Below are positions 55,930 to 64,000 of a stretch of 64,000 bases of DNA, one piece after another (position 1 is the stretch's first letter; every line of letters begins with the position of its first letter). This DNA is from Diphasiastrum complanatum (taxonomy: Eukaryota; Streptophyta; Lycopodiopsida; Lycopodiales; Lycopodiaceae): assembly GCA_029204225.1 (NCBI GenBank), contig CM055103.1, positions 45,718,611 through 45,782,610 on the forward strand. Direction: 5' to 3'. Both the position numbers and the translations under genes were made by a program. The notes beneath the pieces are model-generated. The model was given only the letters and a program-made list of their open reading frames with translations, ran no database searches and was not told where the DNA came from.

Positions 55930-57068
55930 GAAACATTCGTTCCAACTTACCCTGTTTCTTCATCTTCCCTCTCTCCACCACCTCCTAGTAGATTATTGGG
56001 TCCATCTAAAGGTCCACCTGACACGTACAAAGCCCGACGGGATGAGTTTTTACAACAACTTCGCTCCCCCGACGCGACATACAATTTGTTAAACCCACCC
56101 CCTCCTAAACCTATCATCCTTGCACCTCTCTCTCCAGATCACTCCATTCTTGACCCTCCAGAAATTAACACGGACATCGGGGGTGATGACGACATCCTAG
56201 CAGATCCATCGAAATCAAGAAGATTCTCGACCAGGCAAGACACGGGCGCAACTGAGCCGTCTACGAGCGAGCGGGCAAAGGAAAAGGATACGGGCACTAA
56301 AGCCCTGGACGACTACCTGGCAAGGCCACCAAAACGACGTAGGGCAGCCTCTCCTACCAGGCCAAGGGGTAAGATGGCCGATACCAAAGAGTCGAAAATA
56401 TTCGAAATAAAATATCCTCCCAACATGAGGGGAGGCGGAGAAGAGATCGATCAAAGCCAATACTCCACCAGGGATGAGATCATTGCGGCATTGCAACCGC
56501 AACCAAAATGGTGGAGCAAGGTCTTAAAGATAGCAGTCGGCTGCAAGAGTACCTGAGGGCACCGGTGTGAAAACGAGTTGATCCATTCTACATGCCACTC
56601 AAATGCAGAAATCCATGGCCTGTAGAGAAGCCACGAGTTGAATTGGTGAATTGGCCGATGATTCCAGGAATTTCAGACAAAATATCCCTGGATGACTTGA
56701 GGCTACAGTTGCTGGACTTTGGGCACAAATACAAGACCAGTGCCAATCTATGCATGCAAGAAAGCGTCGAATATTGTCGATCAATGGCCTTTCTGATGCA
56801 ACAAGAATGTTTTTGGGATCGTGGTTTGGATCCAATCAGGATCAATCCCAACGTAGCCCTCCAATCAGAGGAAGACCATGAGATGATGGCCCGACTATAC
56901 TATAGAGCAGCCTTCATGTCATCATGGTATGTCACCATGATAGAAGACTGGCAAGAAATGGGCTTCATCGAAAAGATACGAGAATACCTGGGGTCGCTAA
57001 ACTATGGAAGTAAGCTCTACTTCCAAGTGTTCAAGTCTCTAGGACAAAAAATGAGTGAGCGGAAATAG
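55930..57068 (+). CDS. Unidentified protein, proline-rich N-terminus and helical C-terminus (probably retroelement-borne)
   Basis: Readable as one protein with one frameshift near 56510 and one TGA at about 56565. The N-terminus is proline- and serine-rich (FVPTYPVSSSSLSPPPPS, GPPDTYKARRDEFLQQLRSP). Next comes a basic stretch RPPKRRRAASPTRPRG that looks like a nuclear localisation signal, then EIKYPPNMRGGGEEIDQSQY. After the frame change: FYMPLKCRNPWPVEKPRVEL, SLDDLRLQLLDFGHKYKTS, MARLYYRAAFMSSWYVTMIE and a stop at 57066. The last 158 codons are fully open. No zinc knuckle, protease or RT motif. Size and order could suit a divergent gag, but I do not recognise it. Confidence 0.45.
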
Positions 57069-57301
57069 ACGGCGAGACGACAAGGCAAGCATGACTCGCA
57101 AGAGGTTCTCAAGAGGGCTGGAATGTAGTGACCATTGAGAAATCTTCATTTTTGTGAAACAGTTTTGCGGATAATAAGCACCTGATTTTACAGAAGTGAA
57201 CGGAGATCCACTCTTTTCCAAGGACATAACAAGAAGAGAAGAAGTAGTAAAAAGAAACCGTGTTCACAGATTCGGCAGGAATTTGTGAACAAATCTCTGC
57301 A

Positions 57302-57313
57302 GCTCTGATACCA
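57302..57313 (-). promoter_or_regulatory. Primer binding site, tRNA-iMet
   Basis: Minus strand TGGTATCAGAGC, four bases after a TTCTCA end, so a minus-strand 5' LTR probably begins at 57318 (plus-strand TGAGAACCC). Its right end is not clear. Confidence 0.75.
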
Positions 57314-57956
57314 CTATTGAGAACCCAGATGGAATTCAATTCTGTCTGCCGGCTACTGCCTGCTAGATCAGATCTACATCCTCCAGAGTGTAGACATATA
57401 CTATTGACCTACGTTATAATTCGTTTAAGCATTGGACAAAGATGAACCAGTGTGCGGAATAAAAAATAAAGAACTGAACATGTATAGACAACAATTAGAC
57501 ATCCAAGCATTCGAGATCATTCAAGTTGAGGCTACATGTGAATTTAAGCTATTGTATTATCAATTATCCTTTTGTAAAAGCGCTATTGTGACAAACCCAC
57601 ACGGTGCATCGGTGCAACAAAATCTTTGTCTCTCACAAATAATGTTAGATCGTCTCATTTACTAGCGGACTTCTTGGACGTCGGCTCAGCAACACTATGC
57701 TTAGCTCAGGTTGGCACTCAATCGATTGACAATCCACCAATTTTCTCATCTTCGATCTATTTATATGGATGGAGAGAGAAAGGGTTTAATCTAATCTCTG
57801 ATTACAAGAACGGTTGGTTAGGCACGTTCTAACGGTGTTCCAAACACGTCAGCATCGTCCGTGGAGGCGGCTGTCCTCCTAGTACTTTGCTTGATCTTAG
57901 TTGTACTTGGAACATAAAGATCCACTATCTTTTGATATTTGGGTGTTGTTCGGCTT

Positions 57957-58055
57957 CGTCTTCGACTTCGAGCTCCTTCGGTCTTCAAACATTTGACTTT
58001 TGTCTTCGAGCTCCTTCGGTCATCGAACATCTGACCTTCGTCTTCGGGTGTCCTT
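57957..58055. repeat. Short tandem repeat, about 45-base unit
   Basis: TCTTCGAGCTCCTTCGGTC followed by (T/A)TC(A/G)AACAT(T/C)TGAC occurs twice, with a third partial copy before (CTTCGTCTTCGACTTCGAGC). Confidence 0.8.
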
Positions 58056-58328
58056 GAGCTGAAATCGTTATGTGGCAGTTATGGTCTGGGACGGATTTTG
58101 ACTGTGGGCAGCTCCCTTGTAGTTCTGCAGGCTCGAACTCAAAAGCTAACAAAGCTTTGTGGGTAGAAACATTTAGTTTCTTCGTTTTAGACATCACTTA
58201 TCGAAATTTGTTGGAAATGGGCGAACCATGGATCAAGATCTATATGGTGAGCACCAACACATTTTTTTGTTGGAAAATCTGAGAAATCGAGATGATATCG
58301 GATTAGTAGAGCTCTGATAGAAACATAT

Positions 58329-58340
58329 GCTCTGATGCCA
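58329..58340 (-). promoter_or_regulatory. Primer binding site directly abutting an LTR
   Basis: Minus strand TGGCATCAGAGC (one transition from the tRNA-iMet complement), with no spacer after the LTR end TTCTGACA. Confidence 0.8.
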
Positions 58341-59111
58341 TGTCAGAAATTGGTGGTATTGGCAGCGGAAGACTGAGCGAGCTTGGTGTGTGGAGCTGAA
58401 GCGCCACAGTTAGCAGCAGAACATTCAAAATGAAGGAATAAAGAATGCGCAATGGAACAACAACTAAGTGGAGACAAAATGTACTCTGATCGATATCCAC
58501 AAGAAGTAGAATCGCATGAAGTGAAAACTTCAGCTGGCTACAAAATGAAAACTCTGATCGTTGTGTGTAATAACACATGCAACGAAACTATCTAGATGAA
58601 TTGATAGAAATAATTATCAGATATTTTAGATATCAGAAGATCAGAAGAAATTTTTTGATGAAGATACTGATCTTGATATACTACTCAAAGTATCTATTAC
58701 TGATAATTTTTATAGTTATTACAACCACCTCAGAACTATTATTGCATGTACAATGCAGGCAAACTGTCAACGCAAAGTCTGGGTTGGATTTTACATCGAC
58801 AATATCGAACTTTACAAAGCATCGAACAATATACAAATAATCGATTTTATACAATGGGTCGAAAATAGGGCCAAAAAAAACAAACCCGATTTGACCTGAT
58901 CCAGGGTCAAAGACTTCCGGATAATTTTGCCTCCGATCCGATCCATGGTCAAAAAGTATCTGTTTGTTAGGCTTGACATTGGATTGGAAAAATCCGATAC
59001 TGGATTTTTCGATCTTATGAAAAACTCGAGCCTTCTGTTTTTTTGGGTTTTGTAAAGTTTTCAAGATGCTCATTAATAAATGGATTTGAGGCTAAGCATT
59101 GAATTCCAACA
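58341..59111 (-). repeat. Copia LTR flanked by PPT on one side and PBS on the other
   Basis: Plus-strand ends TGTCAGAAATTGG and GAATTCCAACA (TG...CA), 771 bases. The right flank is the PPT of a minus-strand pol; the left flank is a PBS. It contains a minus-strand TATA box TATAAAAT at 58844-58851, about 260 bases into the LTR. It therefore serves as the 3' LTR of the element at 59112-60535 and as the 5' LTR of whatever lies to the left. Confidence 0.78.
58844..58851 (-). promoter_or_regulatory. TATA box in LTR
   Basis: Minus strand TGTATAAAATCG context; position fits a U3/R boundary in the 771-base LTR. Confidence 0.55.
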
Positions 59112-59121
59112 CTCCTCCTCA
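59112..59121 (-). promoter_or_regulatory. Copia polypurine tract
   Basis: Minus strand TGAGGAGGAG directly before TGTTGGAATTC, the LTR start. Confidence 0.85.
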
Positions 59122-60535
59122 ATGTGGATTTTGAAAAGCTTTGGTCTTTAGATTTAACTTGTCATTGAATCTGAGCTAGTGCTCTTTTGCCAAAGCCATT
59201 GTGAAGTAATCTGCTGTAGATTTGTTCTACTGGGTCAATTTTTGTACTTCGTGACAGTAGTTGGCTGGAACTTTATCATGCCTTTTGAACTCCAGTCCTA
59301 ACTTGCATTGTAGATGTCTCATCAGATTTAGATTGATACTAAATAATAGAGTATCATCTACATAGAGTGTGTAGTTGATAAGGAAATCCGATACAAACTT
59401 GAAATGAAAATTCGAGTCTACCGAGTTTGGATAGAAATCATTCTCGTTTAGAAATACAGATTTGTTGTCTTTTGCTGCTTCGCACTAGTCATCATCAGTA
59501 ATTGACTTTGCCTTAGAATTTATATTTGATTCCTACACAAAGTAGCAGGCTGGATCATCCATAAATTGGGATGGCGGTTATCTGGGTCGAACTGTCCTTC
59601 TTGGTTGAAATTCGACCCTCTGACGTGATTCGATCTATTGAGATTCTGACTCATTTTTTGAGTCAGTATCGATTTTCTGATTTTCGACCTTGGGTCGGAT
59701 TTTGTCTGTTCCACCCTTGGGTTGAATTTTGTTGTAGCTTTCTCTTTGTGGTTGAAAAATTGGTCTTCCAGAAAAAGGACATTTATGCTCATGAATGCTT
59801 GCTGATTGTCCAGATTGTAGAGCTTGTATGCCTTCTGATTTGGAGAGTAGCCAATAAAATTTGGTCTGCTACTGTTCAATCCTTGAATTGGATTTTGACC
59901 GGTCGACCTTGGGGTCAGATTTTGACTGTTCGATCCTTGGGTCGGCTTTTGATGTAGATCAACAGAGACCTGATTGAAAGCTTTGGCGCATCCAAAAACT
60001 CCAATATTTGTGAGTGATGGCTTTGATCCTGTCCATACCTGATAAGGTGTCTTGCCATTCAGGGCCGTTGTAATGGATCAGTTTTGTAGATAGGTTGTTG
60101 GAGTAACAGCTTCTGTTCATAATTTCTTTGGAAGAGAGACATGGGCCAGCATGCTCTTGGAACTTGCAATGAGTGTCTGATTTCTCCTTTGAGCTACACC
60201 ATTGGACTGAGGTGAGTAGTTGGTTGTATGTTGTAGTTGTATTCCGTTGGACTTGCAATAGACTTTGAACTCGGTGGAGATAAATGCTCCCCCTCCATTA
60301 GAGCGTAGAGTTTTGATTCTTCTCTGGATCGAATTTTCTACTAATGCTTTGAACTGCTTGAAAAATTTGAAGGTATCGAATTTTTCCTTCAAGAAATAAG
60401 TTTTAGTCCTCCGAGAGAAGTCATCAATAAAAGTCAATAAGTGGACAACTCCCCCTGTGAAACAAGTATGCATAGGGACACAAATGTCCATGTGTACAAG
60501 ATCTAGCCAATCAAATTGCGACCTTTCATTTGGGA
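59122..60535 (-). pseudogene. Ty1/copia pol pseudogene: integrase and internally deleted RT/RNase H
   Basis: From 60535 downward: HMDICVPMHTCFTGGVVHLL, TFIDDFSRRTKTYFLKEKF, then LRSNGGGAFISTEF, where the catalytic Asp of L-R-S-D is Asn, and NGVAQRRN, where the catalytic Glu is Gln. Next KTPYQVWTG, the integrase-RT linker VLFLEDQFFN (about 59770) with repeated FDPRV/FNPRVEQ-type segments, then FLINYTLYVDDTLLFSINLN with YVDD intact (about 59360). RNase H follows immediately as ANYCHEVQKLTQ and ADYFTMALAKEH. The first RT half and most of RNase H are deleted. Several stops. Confidence 0.88.
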
Positions 60536-60739
60536 CTTGCTAGTAGCCGAGTCTGAAAGGAGGATGGTGGTCCATTGCCTATCAACTCACAACCCCAAAA
60601 TTTAAAAAATGGGCAGCAAGTCAAAGGGCCAGGCAAAAGGACTTGCCACTAGTCTGAAACCACCCTAACTACACTAGAACATCCAAAGTGTATGCTTTAC
60701 AAAATGCATCTCTTTGATAACTTGTACTTCCCAAAGTGG
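60536..60739. other. Spacer without supported feature
   Basis: Flank of the copia pseudogene; may include decayed upstream integrase sequence on the minus strand. Confidence 0.35.
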
Positions 60740-61085
60740 AGGCCCATCTCGCATTGGGGCTTTTAGAGCACAGGGCCACGTGCTAGGCGTTTGGCCCCGG
60801 CCCAATGGGTGGGTGCCATGTGGCATTGGTGCCCCGGCCAATAGATGGGTGTATGAGAAAAACCTCTTGCAGGCACAGGTGACTCACGGGCTCTCTTTTT
60901 GTCAAGCTCCTTGGCACACGAGCACTCGCGCGGGCCCTGGGTCTCGGGCACAAGTGTGCGTACCGAGCGGCCACCTGCGGTCCCAAGCAGCGCCCCCGGG
61001 TCTCGGGCAACCACCCCCATCATGCGTCCTGGGCAGTGGCACTCGCATCTCGAGCAATGACAACCTTTCTTTTTTTTTTTTTTTT
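60740..61085. repeat. GC-rich repeat block ending in a 17-base T run
   Basis: Much more GC-rich than its surroundings. The phrase GGTCTCGGGCA occurs at about 60939-60952 and 60999-61009, with near copies GCATCTCGAGCA and GTCCTGGGCAG; GCCCCGGCC(A/C)AAT occurs twice (60794, 60831). It ends in a T run at 61068-61085, so on the minus strand it would begin with poly(A) or, read the other way, represent the reverse of an A-tailed retroposon. The open frame across it is low-complexity and not accepted as a gene. Confidence 0.55.
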
Positions 61086-61439
61086 CTGGGCACAGACATC
61101 AACACCCTTTTTCCGAGCATCCACGTTCATGTGAGAAGAAGGGCAGTTTTCACTTACATGGCTTATTGGCAAACTCCAGAAATGATTATGAGACAATGTT
61201 TTGGCTGCCCGGTGACATGACACTCCGCAACCATTAAAAAAAAAATGCAAGGCTCACTGGGGCAGAGCACTGAGTGCCTCTTAGATACAAGGGCCCATCT
61301 AGGATGTGCATCTATGCACCGTGCTATCTATCTTGTTACAATTTTGTCCGATGTCAAAGTTCTACCTCTGTGTTCAAAGACTAAGCACATACGATAGCCA
61401 TGTGGCGTATTGTGTGGTGTACATGTGTTAAAATGAAAG

Positions 61440-61970
61440 ATTGTGTGTCATTTGATGTATTTTGGTAAATGAAAAAATTCGCATGTGAGTTTTTAATTCG
61501 CATCTCTATCTCGCTCCTTTTTTTTTTTTCATCTACTCGCACTCTTCCTCTCTCCTTCATCGCAAGCTCGATCGATACCTATCTCTCTCGCGTGTTCGCC
61601 ATCTCTCGAGTCTGTGACGGTGTGCTGTCTTCACTGTCTCCTCAGTGCTCGCGCATAAATGCGCACATTGTGTAGAGCAAACACAAAGCCCAAGCTGTGT
61701 GATTTGCGCTTTCCGATGCTGGGCTACTCATCAACTGAAGAAGCTGGAACCTTAGAAGGAAGACCCACCTTTGTGGCTATGGCGTCTTGTCCTGCCGGCG
61801 TTTTCTGCACCTTGTTTCCTGGAGCTACTACAGCTGCACGTAGCTTTTAAGCTTCCTCAGTTCTTGGCTGAAATATGGCTGCTCTGGTACAGTTATGTCT
61901 CTGTTCTTCTTGCAATTAAAGCGAGTATTGGGATGTTTGGTCGGATTTTAGTGTTGTTATGAGGACTTCC
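61440..61970 (+). other. Possible 5' exon/UTR of a plant gene (weak)
   Basis: A pyrimidine-rich stretch (ATCTCTATCTCGCTCC, T12, TCTCTCTCGCG) precedes a GC-richer segment with short open frames, such as FPMLGYSSTEEAGTLEGRP. This looks like the start of a plant transcription unit with a CT-rich leader, but no conserved protein motif or following exon is recognised. Confidence 0.25.
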
Positions 61971-62244
61971 GTGCAAATATCAAAAGTATTTTTTTAGCGT
62001 TGCGAAGTTTTAATTAGAAGGAATTGGCTCATGTAGGAGGGTCTTTTTGTGGGGATCCCTTTGTTTTTTCCTTTGATTGGAAGGATTTGGCCTTCCTTTA
62101 GATACGTTTTTTTTACATCTTAGAGCCATTTGACATGATAGGAAAGGTTTGATCCCATTCAAATTTCTTACCTTCTTCACATTCACAAATTCACACTTCT
62201 ACCATCAGTTTTGAGTGCCCACAATGAAAGTCGAATTATGGATT

Positions 62245-62372
62245 TGTCTTATGAGTCGGAGTCGGACATGCGCGTCCGGGCCGGACGCGTCTGCGTCCGG
62301 CATCCGGACCCGGATGCATCCCTTTTTTCTTTTTAACACTAAAATACACTTAAAAAAAAAAATGCGTCGGGT
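62245..62372. repeat. GC-rich palindromic cluster of CGTCCGG/CCGGACG words
   Basis: Perfect palindrome CGCGTCCGG-G-CCGGACGCG at 62271-62289, then GCGTCCGGCATCCGGACCC, then after an A/T-rich gap GCGTCGGGTCCGGGTCCC. Flanked by AT-rich DNA. Confidence 0.75.
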
Positions 62373-64000
62373 CCGGGTCCCGCTACCCTTGCAAGTTATG
62401 ACATACAAAAGTAGTATCATTTTATGAAATCATTTTAGATATCACTCTGAACTTGCTGATCCTGTTGTAGCTATGCAAATTCTAACATAAACTTATTGGA
62501 AAGTCCACTCATTAAGCATTTATCTCCAGTGATCTGATATATATTGGGATCGTTTGCTGTTATACAGAAGAGTATCTCTTTCGGAAGGTTTGTGAGGGTA
62601 CATCGGTGATAGCTTGCTTGTCAAAGTTTCCTTCTGCGACAATTCCTATTGTCAACATATAGTTCAATAGGGCATGCCCTCAAGTTCAATCTACTTTAAG
62701 GGTACAACTGCCATGCTCATGACTGCCTGCTACACATCATGCTTGTGTACCAAGCGGTTGGTCTGCTACAAAAGTTATGAATATCATGTACTTGGCCTTC
62801 TACATTACACTTCACATCTATCAACAACCCATCAATGTGAATGGAAGTTTTGCACACCACTAAGTTCATTAAGCTTCCCGTCCTGTTCAATATTTTGGTT
62901 ATGCATTGCAGTAGAAGTTGGAATACTATCATTTATCTTCTACTCTTGTGAATTATGTTAATGATTTCAATGATTGCGCTTACACATTTGTATGCAAATG
63001 CGGTCACCGTTGATGTTGTTGTAAAAGATATTAGTCAATTAGCTACACACACACACACACACAGCCTATGTCAAAAGGGATCTGTCTGTGGCATATTTTG
63101 TATTAGTGTCTATGCTAATGCTGTTCTTTTTCCTTCTTTTTTTTCCTTTTCTTTTTTCCAAAAAAAAGTGGAGAAAACATGGAACGTGAAGTCAAAGCAT
63201 GTCTCTTTGCATACAATCATACTCGATAAGGCATTTCTTGTATGACCACATCGTGTGGAATACAAAATTAGTCGTGTAATAATTTTTCATGTTATGTGGA
63301 TAACAACAACGCAAGAATGTATAAGTAAGCGATCTGTGACTAAACTTGTAGCTTTACAATGCAAAATATCTTTACTTTTTGCATCAAAGAGATTGAACAG
63401 TTTCGTGTTAACTATTTGCTACTTCCTGCATGACAAAATTAAGACGTGATTGTGTGAAATTTAATCTGAAAGTAATTAATTGCCAGTTTTTGTTCATTCA
63501 TAGGAATCAAGTTACAAGATATGATATTGATTTGAACTTCAACATATGATTGAAATGATATGAATGTCTATTTGAGAATCTTCATGTACAAGTTCATATT
63601 GAAAAATAGCAAAACAAGTGCTTGTATTCATGGTGTTCTTTTTTGGGTTTTACTTGTTCGAGAGTGGTGTGCAAGGCTTTAAGAAGTCAAACAAAATTGT
63701 ACATAATTGTGAATTTTTGTTTGTTGATTCTAGATATTTAATGATTTGTTATTTATGTTACATTTTACGAAACTAACTACATGCATCTTTATCAATATCT
63801 GGTTCTCCTAATCATAAAAATTACAATAACCACAACAAATGTTCAAGACAATTTTTTACAACAACATTTTTTTGAAGAGCTAGAAAAAGTTTGTAATTTG
63901 TTTGACAATTCCCATGCAATTTGCAAAGGAGCAATTTCAAACTTCGTATTGCATCAATACATTCGGGAGAAAGGCGAATCTCCCAGTTTATAAAGCTCGT
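62373..64000. other. AT-rich end of window, no supported gene
   Basis: Apart from the AC repeat, only short frames without signatures (62674-62961, 63781-63993). Exons of an intron-rich gene cannot be excluded. Confidence 0.4.
63045..63063. repeat. (AC)9 microsatellite
   Basis: Uninterrupted AC repeat. Confidence 0.9.

Noticed and set aside
60714-61220. 168-codon plus-strand frame
   Set aside because: Low-complexity GC-rich repeat with a poly-Phe run from the T tract; no domain.

Overview
This window looks like nuclear DNA of a land plant with a large, repeat-rich genome. A fern or other early-diverging land plant fits best, but a gymnosperm cannot be excluded. The evidence is plant-type tRNA-iMet primer binding sites beside several LTRs, plant-style Ty1/copia and Ty3/gypsy pol remains, hAT transposases of the plant DUF659 type, exons of a plant PARP2-type poly(ADP-ribose) polymerase, and one intronless gene of a plant multipass membrane family. 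No bacterial-style gene organisation is visible. All identifications are by reading; no database search was run.

Layout. 1-965: broken hAT transposase. 2.1-3.4 kb: relics of a retropepsin (minus) and a copia integrase (plus). 3.8-5.5 kb: an old minus-strand copia with one LTR. 5.65-7.26 kb: a second minus-strand copia with its 3' LTR. This one is interrupted at 7.26 kb by a minus-strand Ty3/gypsy element (7260-17168, two LTRs about 6-7 percent apart by eye). Inside the gypsy sits a complete, very young minus-strand copia (10988-16174) with LTRs differing at only three sites, a perfect 5-bp target duplication, PBS and PPT. 17.35-17.85 kb: second hAT relic.

19.7-21.4 kb holds two minus-strand exons encoding the WGR domain of a PARP2-like enzyme. 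51.46-51.74 kb holds two minus-strand exons that read as the PARP regulatory helical domain. The two pairs lie in the wrong order for one gene, so at least two copies or dispersed fragments are present. 23.9-29.7 kb: copia relics, an A-rich minisatellite and a long plus-strand copia pseudogene with a 3' LTR. 29.9-32.1 kb: a gag-only reading frame with four zinc knuckles and no pol behind it. 34465-35424 (minus): the best single-exon host gene, a roughly six-helix membrane protein. 

37.5-50 kb: isolated LTR/PBS junctions of four different retroelements, several with TATA boxes and long CT tracts, and a tiny tRNA-like retroposon with 16-bp target duplications. 53.4-57.1 kb: a copia protease relic and two unrecognised plus-strand coding blocks, one coiled-coil-like and one proline-rich followed by a helical domain. 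57.3-60.5 kb: a minus-strand copia whose 3' LTR is directly followed by a primer binding site, as if one LTR were shared by two head-to-tail elements. The last 3.5 kb holds GC-rich repeats and no gene I can defend.

Functionally the window is a graveyard of nested retrotransposons around a few host exons. Only the young copia looks recent enough to have moved lately, and its own gag-pol is frameshifted.
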